This document shows positions 39,907 through 51,608 of a DNA stretch of 64,000 bases, piece after piece. This DNA is from Colius striatus (lineage: Eukaryota > Chordata > Aves > Coliiformes > Coliidae): contig NC_084760.1 of NCBI RefSeq assembly GCF_028858725.1, positions 56,259,367 to 56,323,366 of the forward strand. The letters run 5' to 3'. The position numbers were made by a program, and so were the translations under genes. Each line of letters starts with the position of its first letter. The first letter of the stretch is position 1. Under the pieces are notes generated by a model, which ran no database searches, was not told the DNA's origin, and saw nothing but the letters and a program-made list of their open reading frames with translations.

Positions 39907-42900
39907 TTTGGGACACTGCAGTAAAGCTCCAAATCATAACATGAATTAAGATTATGAAAGTGCTGGACAATCCACCTCGACCCTGAATTAACCCCAGGTT
40001 TCTTTTGTGGTTTCATTTTCATTGTGCCAAATAAATTGTTGCTAAATGAAGTACTGGTATTTTATGGTATAGTAATTACTCTGTAGGGTCGCTTTCATGA
40101 AATACTTTCTGTGCCATGAATAGCAACGTGAGTTCTCCTTAGCACTCTCCATGGTAAGTATTCAATATCACTAACATTCTTTCAATTATACTAAATTTAT
40201 ACTAAATAGTTTGTTTGAGAAATTTGTGCTGTTTGTCAAAACTTGCCTTCCTAGAAAGCACTTTTGTCGGGATCATCTTTTCAGTAATTGTCTTCCAGAT
40301 CTCATCACTGTTTTCTGAACTATTTCCACATTCAGAAATACCTTGAGCAAGAACATATTAATACAACTTTTTCTCTTAAAAATTCTTTTAAAAGCTTACT
40401 GATAACAACTTGGATGTCACAGAATAGTAGAGGTTGGGATTCTTTTCATAGTCTGTCCTTTCACTACTGGATGCTGCTTCCATAACAATGACCTTTGTAA
40501 ACTTTGCTAACTGCTATTTTACTGGAGAGTTTTGCTCACTTCTGGCAGATGCTGTGAAAAATCAGTAGGGATGTAAGCAGAAGACTGCCCTTTGGACTTT
40601 AAACAACATTTGCTGAAAGGGATTTCAATTCACAGAGAAGTATGTTGTTAATAGAGTGCTTTTGCTGCTGTTGTGTTAAAAGATTAGGTTTTCGTATGTT
40701 GTGGATTTAAATGTGCTTTCATTTGTATTTAAAAGGACAGGCTCAGCAGTTTACTTTTGAAACTGAATCTAACTACTTTATGGCAGGGGTGAGAATCTGA
40801 AGGGAGTGGATGTTAGTGAATAGCTAGGTGGTCAGTGTGATAGCTGTAGGGGTTTGATTAATCCAAATTTTGAGTCTGACACATTGCACTCATACAGAAC
40901 TTCAACAATGGCAATTATTTCTTTATGCTTATTGGTTAATTTACTGACGGAGTTTGAAATATCACTTTAAAACAGTTTAAAATCTGATAAGCAGTCGAAA
41001 AAGCTAGTCTAGACTTCAATATTACAGGAATTTTTATTTTGACTTCTTTTAGAATTGAAATAATTCTTGAGATCTGAACCTTGGAAAAAGTTGTCAGAGA
41101 ATCACTTCCAGTATAATAGTATATAGAGGGCATTTGTCATGACTGTATGGGACTAGATCAAAGAAAGTAGCCTACAGTAAATTTCCCTGGCATTTTCTGC
41201 ATTTTTTGGCTCTTGACTTTAAAATTTTCATACTATTTAGAATAGAAAGTACACAAAGTAATAGGTTATTTTGTTTTTTGTGTTTTTTAGAAATTGCCTG
41301 AGTAAATTTTGACTATTTTCATCTGCTCTCTTCACTAGAACATATTTATGTGTAAGGCATTAAGGTACAAAAGGATTAATTTAAAGGAAATTAGGAAAAG
41401 GAAGTTTCTTCTGTGTTTTGAAAACCTGACGCAACTTCTTAAGAAAGTATAAAATATTCTTTCAAGATTAAAGAGTACTCAGTCTGCCAGGTCTGGGGAA
41501 ACATAATGGAAAACCAGAAAAAAACAAACTAAAAAAAGGTCTCAACACCGTCAATCAGAGAACAAGAAGACATAAAAAGGAAATTTTCGTAGTTAAGTGA
41601 TTCTAAGTCTCTGATTCCTCCAAGTTTTCTGTAGAACATTACCTTTTCAGAAGTCCCCTACTGTCAGAAAGCAGAGTTCTGAGGAGAAAAAATGTACCAT
41701 GTCTCTGGAGTTTCATTGTAGATAATTGAGTGAGAAGCTGTCAGACTCCAAGAGGCCTTTTAAATAGTAAACATTTTTCAAACACAATGAACTCTTTTCG
41801 CTTATTTGAGCATTAAATCTATCAGGTTCTTAGAGCTACTGAATCTTGAAAATGAATTGGAGATGCTTTCTGAAAAAAACTCCGGGGTTTACTCCAACAA
41901 CAGTTCTGCTTGTAGTTTTGTCTTCTTTTATACTGAGATGGATTTTCATTAATTTTCAGAGGTTTTTTTAAGTTTTCTATTGTAACAAATCCTTTTAGAG
42001 ATACTTAGCTAATATTGTTTTTAAAGTGATATATATGTTGAGTGTTAGAAGAGGAAAGATTAAAATTTGTATCATGTAATGAAGTACAACATTGATTTCC
42101 AGGAAATTTTATGCAGAACATAAAAGAGAGTTCGGTGCATGAAACTCTCTGATATTTTAAATTTAAATCTTTAATTATTTGTTTTGTAGCAGGTTTATAT
42201 ATACAGCTGTTCATATCTACATTCATTCCTTCCTAATGCTTTTATCCCCTTTCAGTGAATCATATTCACATTTAAAAAGTAGCCATTCAAAATATCTCTT
42301 CCACATCCATTCCACAGAAAAGGAAGCTGGTTTTCCTAGGGATCTCTACTGAGGAGTAGGGTAGAACTGTTAATAGCATTTAACAAATACGGTAGTTTCT
42401 TGTCATTTAAACCGGGGAGCTCATGATCAGAATCCCTAGAAAAGTGCCAAAATATGAAGTTCCTCTAAATTTAATTTCCTTTTTCTTTAGAATAGTTCCT
42501 CTGTTTTTTCTGTTTGTAGGGTTTTATATTGAGTTATTTTAAAGAACAAGCAACTGCTTCTGTTAAAATAATGTCTAATTGGCACTTTGTAGTTGAAATA
42601 CTGTAAAAAGCATGGAGAAGAGATGACTTAGCTGATGATGTCTTTAGCAGATACTCAGAGGAAGAGATTAGTGAGAAAATCCATGGGTTTTGCTGCCACT
42701 ACCTAAACTGCAGTTGAAAGCATTAAAAATCTCTCAAACACCCAATAGTTCTGGCCAACTAGAGATAATTAAAAATCAAGCAATGGTAAGGAAATGTTTC
42801 CACTGCTCTGAGATGACCTCTGTAGTTCAGTGACAAATACTTCACTGTCTAATCACAGTTCCTTGTGTTTTCCACTATTGCCCCTATACCTATTAGTATG

Positions 42901-44110
42901 TATTTCTACATTCTTTATTTAGTATTTTTTTCTAGCTGGCATGTATCAATTACTGCAGACATTCACTTGTTATAGCACTATCTTTTTATCTTGTTTCTGT
43001 TGGTAGCATGCATTCATGGAGTATCAGAATTTTTAATGTCACTGTTCTTGTGTCATGCTGTTGAAGTAAGGAAATACTCCCTCCACAGTTTTACAAAGTG
43101 GGAACTGAAACACTGAAAGACTGAGATGCAGTGCCAGAGGAAAGGTTGTGACAGATCAACACGTGAATCCATTTTTCTTAATTTACAAGCCAGTGCTTTA
43201 TCCACTGCATCCTGCAAACATAGGGATGCCCCCAAATGCTTTGTATTTCTAGGAATAAAGGTTGGGATCGCAGCTACATAACAGCATGGAATATTTGTAT
43301 AAGAAAATATAATTATAAAACAGTCTTTGGACAGTATCTCTCTCAACAAGGGAAAAGTTTGCTGATAACTCCTTGTGATAACTTCTTTGTCAGAGTCAGT
43401 GACTGTTATGATGGTGGCTGGGACCCATAGTTGCACTCCTTTCAGGAAAATATTAATGTGTTTTAATTAATATCTTATGCTATAAGATAAGCATTAGAAA
43501 AGACTAGTCTAGTCCAAACTACCTGAGTCTCACATTCCTCTGCTCTGCTGCCTCTCCTTGCAACAGGCTGCAGGTTCAGGACTTATTCTGGAGTACAATT
43601 GCATAACAACAGCTCTGCTGCTGCTCCACTTTCTATTCTAGCTGCTTCTGTACTTCTGTCTGTATTCCTCTGTTCTCTTCACCTTGATTCAGTCACTAAT
43701 CTCTACACATGTATTTAAAATTGCATTATACTGCACATAACTAAAATTAAGCTGTCCATTTTAAATTAAATGAAGTCTGAGTGAGAGTACTTAATAATAC
43801 GTTGCACTGAAACCCAGTTCTTTTTTTGGCCAACGGATTAGGATTTAGGCAACCTCAGTCATTCAGCTAAAGCCAACTTTACTCATAGTTGTTTTATACC
43901 TCTGCATAGGATAAACTACCAGTACCTGGCATTCTCCATTTTTTTTTCCCCAAGAATTTTTTCTAGGTAATGTGGCTGATTCTCTTGTTTTGTGAGTTGC
44001 ATTGTTACCCTGATGTTTTCCTTCAGGAAAGGTGCATTGAGAATCACAGAGCTATACTAGCCTGTTAATTTACAATCACTGTTTCCAATTTTGAAGGAAG
44101 ATGGAGATTA
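39907..44110. other. NKAIN2 intron 2, unassigned
   Basis: AT-rich, no exon recognised. At 40417-40440 a 24-bp string (gtcacagaatagtagaggtt) resembles the first bases of an antisense CR1 tail but nothing follows. The overlapping frames at 43053-43436 (minus) and 43236-43430 (plus) lack any recognisable domain. Confidence 0.5.
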
Positions 44111-44166
44111 TTTTCTTCATTCATATTCTTTTCTTCATTTATATTCTTTTCTTCATTCATTTTCTT
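44111..44166. repeat. 18-bp tandem repeat, three units
   Basis: Units ttttcttcattcatattc (44111-44128), ttttcttcatttatattc (44129-44146) and ttttcttcattcattttc (44147-44164) are head-to-tail with one or two substitutions each. A small pyrimidine-rich minisatellite. Confidence 0.93.
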
Positions 44167-46127
44167 CAGCCATATTCCAATTATAGTGCTTTTTTTTCTG
44201 AACAAGAATCAGCATAAAATTAATTCTGTAAATCTACTTGTCCCAGATCTCCATTTTAGAACTTCAGAGATGTTTCTCTTGCTTTCTATACATACCTTTT
44301 TCAATATTTAATGTTTCCATTCTGATTTTCAACTCCTGAAGATCCACAAGAAAATGGATGTATTACTTTTTTTTCAAGATTTCCTGTTGCTATGAGTACC
44401 TTCACCAATGAAGATACATTTTCTGAATGACACTGAAAGGCAAGATAAACGATGAATTGAGCTGTAAAATGCACTATTAAACATTTCAAAATTTCTCTTT
44501 CTCCTTGTTTTGATAATTTAGCTGTCAAGGGCACTATTTACTTGCAGCTTACTTTTATGGGTCTTTGTGTACATTTGGCCATAGCCATTAATGCTACATG
44601 CATTCGTGGCGGATAAACTTAAATATAAATACTAAAGTAAATTTAGAATATTAAAGGTCTTAATGAAGCAGCATTTTATTATTTGAAATATAAATGCCTC
44701 TTAGGACAGAATTTTGCATGTCAATGTGCATTTTACTTTTAAATGGGTCTAGTAAAATAACATCGTAGTTTTACAAGAAAACACTATGATTCCCTCTATA
44801 CCACTTTGAGCTATCAATGGTGCTGCTTCTCAGATTGTTTCCTAGCTGCAGTTTCTTAGCTATTTCCAATCATACTGTTCATTATTTATTTATTTAATCA
44901 ATTAAATAATTAGTGAATGAAGCGCTACAGCTGTTTTCATTGATTTCCGTATCAGTTTTATGTGAGTGTAGACATAACCAATTTTGACTTTCATGCTGTT
45001 TTATTTAACCAATAAGCCACTTAAAGATTCTGTGGTTCTTCTGCTTTGAAATCAATGATTTTTTTTAGCTTTTTGTTACTTTATGGGTCAAAGAAAATTA
45101 ACATTTAGCTGTGGTGGGTTTACTGTCTAAACAGAGAAATACAGTACTTACTAGAAGTAGCTACAGACCTTCCAAGTTAATTAAATCACCAACTTTGGGA
45201 AGAGCCTATGTGTGGATAAAAATATTTATTAAAAAATAACATTCTGTAACTAATACATAAACAAGCTTAATTATTGTAGCCATCTTTTCTTTCTTAAAGA
45301 TTTTGAGTTAGTGGTAGATCTGAAAACAAAATAATTAATTTTAAGATGACATCATTTATTATATCTCTTGGTAAGTTTGATATTTCTAGTCTAGATCTAA
45401 AATAATTCCTTCACAACTTTTTCATCATGTACAAAGCCTTCAAAATTACTCATAACTTTTTTTCACTGGACACTGAATATTTCACCTTAAGTTACACTGC
45501 CTGAAAACCAAGTTCTCATTTGAAATTTTGTGTTGAAACAAGTGTATCACTGTTTTTACTTATGAATTTGTTTTTACCTGCTCACTACTTCTACTTTATG
45601 TGAAACAAGCAATCTTCTGTCTGTAGTCTTATTGACGTATCTATTCATAGATTTTAAATGCTTTTGCTGATATAAATTACATAAAGATACTGAGTTCTGC
45701 ACTTTTTACTACACTAGTTAAGCAGATTCTGGATTTTGTCATGATATGCTGTATTCTACAAGAAAAATTTAGATCAAATTCCTGTCTGAGGGACTTACCC
45801 TTGTAATAAATTTAATTACTGGCAATATTAGTGGTTTTGCCTGCATGTCTTAGGTTGATTGACAGTGCTTTGCCCTCATAAAGATGTCATTGTTAAATTC
45901 ACATAAATATAGACACAATGAGAAAAAGCAGGCTTTTGTGATACGTGTCTGTTTCTAAGATACTCAGTTTCTGTGTCAGAAATTTGTTTCAGCTGACTTT
46001 ATTGACACTGACTTTCTACCACTTGGTAATTGAATTCTATCTTAACTCCTTATAAAAATGTACGGGTTTATTTATGGCCCCCAAAGTCTGAAAACAGGCA
46101 CTTTCCAACCATCTACATTTCAAATCA
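44167..46127. other. NKAIN2 intron 2, unassigned
   Basis: Very AT-rich, with a TTTA-type low-complexity patch near 44884-44915. No gene or clear transposon. Confidence 0.5.
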
Positions 46128-46151
46128 GATCATAGAATCATAGAATCATGT
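46128..46151 (-). mobile_element. Isolated CR1-type tail (catagaatcatagaatcatg)
   Basis: Only the repeated 8-mer tail catagaat is present, without the adjoining 3' UTR. It may be the stub of a very short antisense CR1 insertion, or a chance simple repeat. Confidence 0.5.
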
Positions 46152-49100
46152 GGATAAGATCATGAATAAACAAAGCTGCATATGTTTTTCAGAGACTTAA
46201 ACCTGATATTTAGGTTTATTCAAGGTACTACACAGAAATGAGACTGAAAAAAGAAATTTGGGAATCAGTATTTTATTTTAGTAGGTGCAATGTCTAATTA
46301 ATGTGCTAAAATGTACAATGTCAAACAAAATGCAAAATGCAAACAAAATCCAATCCACTGTGAACTTACACAAAGTCACAACATAAAGAAAGATTCCACA
46401 TGTTGTTGACGAAAAGCTTCAAAATGGCTGACCTAAGAAAAAGCATCAACTGTACACAACTGTAAATAAACAATTCCACTCTGGAGAATTTAACCATAGG
46501 AATGCAGTAGCCACACTACTGGTTAAGAAAAATTGACAATATATGAATGTTGAACACATACATATAGTTTTTGTGTCTTAAGCTTGATGTGAAAAATAGT
46601 AATTAATGTAATCTGGAAGTTTTAGTAAGTCGAATAATATGACTAAAATATCTAAAGTACATCCAGTGACATCCTTTTTGGATTTGAAGATAAAGTCTGG
46701 GTGTTAGATGACATAAAAGCTAGCAAAATGATCATGAGGTTAGGTAAACAAGTCTTAATCTTAAAGTGCTGTTGTTTGGACTCCATCGCACTCTGAATAT
46801 AACTGCATAGTAGGAGAATTACTATACAAACCATATCACTGAGAGTCTGGAGGAACTACAAAGGTCTCATTAAGTCAGGGTAATATTGTATATATTCGTG
46901 TATGACAATGACTGGAGATTTTAAATGTAGTGTTGACTTTCCCATTGACTGTTGGGGAGAGAAGACAAGACGGTCAGATTTATCCTTTTGTGTCATCTAG
47001 GAAAAAGAGGTGCCAAGTAAGTGCTGGCGACAATGAAATCAGTGACAATTTTTTATTGTGTTCAGCGGAGTTCATATTTTGTCTCTGTGAGATCAGATCA
47101 TCATTGTGATCATGAGCTCCAGCTGGCACTAACACCCATAGTTGGTTCCAGGTATTCACACTCTCCTGGCTGTCACTCAGGGGTACATAGGCCTCCTGGC
47201 AATCCAGTTACTGCTCTACACACTTAGACAAGGGTACCCAGAATCTCACCTTTTAAAAGAAGAAAAAAGTTATTGTAAGGCAACGTAGACTTTAAGGCCA
47301 GAAGTACACAAGAACAATCTGGGCTTTTTGAGAATTTGCAATTACAGCAGCATGCCTTGAGAAAATGTCAAATGGACAGAATGTTGTTTAAATTCTCTGT
47401 TGAATGAACCTGTATAGATAAGTCAACCAAACTGACAAGGGTAATTTGAAAAACTAGAAATGTCCTGTCTTCAAAATAATTAATTTTTAAATATTACTCA
47501 TCTCTTTAAGTGTTTTAAAAATTTATTCTTATCCAACAGATTTGTTTTTACTGAATAGTTTTGACTCTCTTCAAAGAGATCAATAAAATACTTAATATCT
47601 TGGATTTTTTTTAATATTCCTGCTTCTCAGGGGTACAATGAGATGGCTATTCCATTTGGGATTTTATCACCTGCTAAAAAGAACAGGAAAAATATTGAGG
47701 TAAAGCACAAACCAACAAACTGAAAAATGCTTATGAAGATAATAGTTGTGGGATCAGTTAAGAGTTTGTAAGTTCTTTACTGAAAGTATTCGTATGATCT
47801 TTCAGAAAAAGAAAGTAAACTCATCTAAGAGATTTACACGGTAGACAGATTAAAATGCTAAAAAACAATAGCAGGGCTAACATAGATTTTGTATCAGGTT
47901 TTGTATGTAAGCATTAACTTGACAAGTATGAGAGAAAAGAATAAAATTGTAAAGAGCAAATTAAAAAAATCTTGGTAGAGATGAAGAAGTACAAGCTCAG
48001 CTATTTACTGTAAAGTATGTGAGTATTTTCCTAAATAATTTAATGTTGCAGCAGTTATTTCTTTCTCTGTAGGAAGTCTATCCAAATTTGTGTCTCATAA
48101 TTTCAAAATAAGAACTATTCCTAAAAAAAAAGGGACTTTCAGATATGTTAGAGTAACATTTTCTTGTCTTCAGAGAAACAGAATAAAATATGGACTTAAT
48201 CACACTGTATTATTCTTGGCCTTGCTTCTTGATAGAAGACCTTCATTTAGTAGTTAAAACCTTGCTGAGTACTCTCTCTTCGTTGTTCATGTAGCTTAGG
48301 TCCCTGTATTAGATCTTGTTTTCTTGTTTGTCTGGGCAATAGATACTCTGCCATCTCCAGGCTCCTGGGCTTAGCTGTGATGTGAATTCTCTGCTCAGTT
48401 GCCTGTCTCAAAAATGAAGCCTGCACAGTTCTGCTGCTTCTGGACTCATGCTCTCTTTAACCTGTCAGTAAACATCCCTCCAAGGTTCAACTCTCTAAAA
48501 CCTTTTTGTGTTCTTTCAGTTTTTCCAAATTTCTTTTAATCTTTTTACCAACCTTCATATCTCTGATTTTCTGACTAGATCTACCAGGCAAAAAAAGTCC
48601 CTAGGATACAGAAAAGCAATTTTCCAAGATCTTTGGGCGTCTTCTCTTGCTGTATTTTAAAACATCAGTATTCTTTTCTCTATCTCTACAAAACAAATGG
48701 GACAGTCAATTTTTTTTTTTTTTTTAATTTTTGTTTTGAACTTGTCTGTCTCCTTGGCATAATTTCTGTTTCCTAAGGCTAGATTAATGCCTGCTAATTT
48801 ACTTTGAACCCTGTTTAGATAGGGTGGTGTGCGTGTTGAACTCCACTGATTCCAGTAACACATCTGAGTATAGACTTACATATTCCAGATAAACCACTAG
48901 ACTCCCGAAGTTACACATATACTTATTACTCAGACCATTAAAACTATGGCGATGAAAAGAGCTGCAAATTATTGACTTAGTGATGAGAGATCTGGAATAC
49001 TCCAGTCATGGACTCCCAGGGAGCTAAAGATACATTAAACAACAGTATGTTGGACTGACACTGGTTTTGAATAATGAGTTGCCTATTACTACGTAAGTGG

Positions 49101-49865
49101 AATGACAAAATATTTCAGTATGTTTCTATGCTGGCAAAACAGTAACTGAGATGTCCTGTATCAACTTTAATATCTAGCAACTACTCAGATTTAGCCCAAT
49201 CTGAAATGACAAATCTCATTTTGCATAATGGGAAAGGATTTTTAGGGACAGCTTTGTTAAGTATCCTGTGGGAGGTTTTGTGCATGGGTTTTTTTTTTTT
49301 GTTTCATTCAGGGAGATCTTAGACTAGATAACTATAACATTTGATGCTACCCATCTCATTTAAATCTATCAAAGTAGTCACAGTCGGACTCTGTTATCAC
49401 TTGAATGGGAGGACAGTTTGCATTTCTCTACAATGTAACCTTTATCGTGAGAGAGTACAAAAATCAGAGAAATGTAAGCCCTCTTCCTGTAGGGGTTGAC
49501 TCTCAATGTATGATCTATCATCTGTCTCTACATCTATTTTATGTCATCTATTTGAAGTTCTGTGGTGAATGATGAGTGCTGAATGCTGATAACAGCTGTG
49601 TTAAGGCAGCTAGGAGTATTCATGAATATGCTTGTGCGTAGTTTTTTTGTTTCATTTCCGTGATATTTGGAACTACTATTACTCACTTGTTGGGAAACAT
49701 TTAAACCTATAGATGTTTACTTGAGAGATAAATATGAAAAGCAAATGGATTTCTGAGAATTAGTGTTTTTGTAGAATAGTGTTTGTTTGTGCTAGTCTTT
49801 AAAGCTCCAGTGCTCATTAGGACTAGTTAGCTTGTTAGTCTAACACAGGCAAGGCACACTTTTCA
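46152..49865. other. NKAIN2 intron 2, unassigned; T16 tract at 48710-48725
   Basis: No gene recognised. Chance frames occur at 46652-46834, 47021-47227 and 48657-48863. The homopolymer at 48710-48725 encodes the lysine run in the last of these. Confidence 0.5.
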
Positions 49866-50942
49866 TAAAATCGTAGAATCATAGAATGGTAGGAGTTGGA
49901 AGGGACCTTTAGAGATCTAGTCCAACCACCCTGCAGAAGCAGGTTCACCTAGATCAGGTCACATAGGAACATGTCCAGACGGGTCTTGAAGACCTCCAAG
50001 GAAGGAGACTCCACAACCCCTCTGGGCAGCCTGTGCCAGGGCTCCGTCACCCTCACAGTGAAATAGTATTTTTTAAGTTTAAGTGGAACTTTTTGTGTTC
50101 CAGCTTCATCCCATTACTCCTTGTCCTCTTACTATCTACTATAGAAAAGAGGGATGTCCCAACCTCCTGACACCCACCCTTTAGATATTTATAAATGTTA
50201 ATAAGATCTCCCCTCAGTCTCCTCTTCTCCAGAATAAACAGCCCCAGTTCCCACAGTCTTTCCTCATATGAAAGATGTTCCATACCCTTGATTATCTTGG
50301 TGGCCCTGCGCTGGACTCTCTCCAGCAGTTCCCTGTCCCTCTTGAGCTGGGGAGCCCAGAACTGGACACAGGACTCCAGATGAGGCCTCTCCAGGGCAGA
50401 GTAGAGGGGGAGCAGAACCTCCCTCAACCTACTGGCCACACTCTTCTTGATGCATCCCAGGATGCCATTGGCCTTCTTGGCCATGAGGGCACATTGCTGG
50501 CTCATATTTAGTTTATTATCAATCAGGACTCCCAGGTCTCTCTCTGCAGAGCTGCTCTCCAGCAGTTCGACCCCCAGCCTGTACTGATGCATGGGGTTGT
50601 TCCTTCCCAGATGCAGGACTCTGCACTTGTCCTTGTTGAACCTCAGGAGATTCCTCTCTGCCCAACTCTCAAGTCGGTCGAGATCCCGCTGAATGGCAGC
50701 ACAACCTTCTGGGGAATGAGCCAGTCCTCCCAGTTTGGTGTCATCAGCCAACTTGCTGAGGGTACACTCTGTCCCCTCATCCAGGTCATTGATGAAGATG
50801 TTGAACAAGACTGGCCCCAGAATCAATCCCTGTGGAACTCCACTGGCCACAGGCCTCCAACTCAACTCTGTGCCATTGATCACCACCCTGTGGGCTCTGT
50901 CATTCAGCCAGCTCTCGATCCACCTCACTGTCCACTCACTGT
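49866..50942 (-). mobile_element. CR1 LINE, 5'-truncated, relatively well preserved
   Basis: The left end is the antisense tail 'aaaatcgtagaatcatagaa'. The complete 3' UTR follows, then ORF2 to the right until homology stops at about 50942 ('cacctcactgtccactcact' then unrelated sequence). It is about 1.08 kb and without internal deletion. It is the best preserved copy here and serves as the ruler for deletions in the other copies. It overlaps a 301-codon open frame. Confidence 0.95.
50053..50942 (-). pseudogene. CR1 ORF2 C-terminal fragment (RT palm/thumb), 300 codons open
   Basis: The frame runs from the truncation point and is open for about 300 codons. It shows [20 protein letters not shown], then [20 protein letters not shown], then motif C LADD (50740-50751). 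It continues with [20 protein letters not shown], the [19 protein letters not shown] segment, [20 protein letters not shown] and [20 protein letters not shown]. It ends with LNLKNTISL and a stop at 50053, where the usual frame (LRKNYF-type) has been lost by a small indel in an A/T run. The first residues right of 50942 are host sequence, so there is no natural start. Encodes no complete enzyme: endonuclease and RT motifs A and B upstream of the truncation are missing. Confidence 0.93.
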
Positions 50943-51185
50943 TCTTAGCCAACAGCACATAAAGTAGTAATGCAATGCTTTCATTGTATCTCTATTTTAA
51001 TTTCTCTGGCCCAAATGAGCAAATGTTTGCTTAAAATTGAGTGAACTAAGAAGGTCTTTCAGTGCAACTTAGGAATGAGGCACAATTTCATCTATTTTTT
51101 TTGTTGTTAGCAAAATGGCCTTGAGATTGCCATATTGTTATGACTTCAGGGCCCAATAAAATTTTGAAAATAAAATGAAAAGATA

Positions 51186-51314
51186 CATTGGAGGTATTCA
51201 AGAGCCTCCTGGACGTGTGACCTGATCTAGGTTGACCTACTTCTGCAGGAGGATTGGACTAGATGATCTCTAAAGGTCCCTTCCAACCCTACCATTCTAT
51301 GATTCTATGATTTC
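51186..51314 (+). mobile_element. CR1 LINE 3' end fragment
   Basis: Sense CR1 3' UTR and tail: 'ttggaggtattcaagagcct', 'gtgacctgatctaggttgac', 'ggattggactagatgatctc', 'taaaggtcccttccaaccct' and 'accattctatgattctatga'. It is well conserved and lies 244 bp from the antisense copy at 49866-50942. Confidence 0.95.
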
Positions 51315-51483
51315 ATGCTTAATACCAGTTTAGGAGGTGAATGCCACTTTAAACAGAGTTAAGAAAATTGATTCACAGTCAACACTTCCTTTGAACCTCC
51401 AGATTTTTCTAGGACAGTCATTTGGGGATTCCCTACAGCTCAATAGATGTGTGTTAAAGGTTTTTATTTTACTGCAGAGAAAG

Positions 51484-51608
51484 ACATGGAACATGGTTGG
51501 AAGAGACCTCAGCAGGTCTCTAGTCCAATCTCCTGCTCAAAGCAGATCAACACTAAATCTGTATGAGGTTACTCCAACTGGGTCTTGAAAACCTCCAAAG
51601 ATTCACAT
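51484..51608 (-). mobile_element. Old CR1 LINE 3' end fragment
   Basis: Antisense 3' UTR blocks, diverged: 'catggttggaagagacctca', 'ctagtccaatctcctgctca', then 'gggtcttgaaaacctccaaa'. The tail itself is eroded ('acatggaacatgg'). It looks older than its neighbours at 49866 and 51186. Confidence 0.75.

Noticed and set aside
40417..40440. Possible antisense CR1 tail (cacagaatagtagaggttgg)
   Set aside because: Only about 24 bp resemble the CR1 end and no 3' UTR follows; too short to call.
43495..43530. 'agtctagtccaaact' resembling the CR1 'agtccaaccc' block
   Set aside because: No tail and no flanking CR1 blocks; likely coincidence.
50195..50967. Plus-strand frames of 62-126 codons opposite the CR1 ORF2
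   Set aside because: They are antisense shadows of the CR1 reverse-transcriptase frame.
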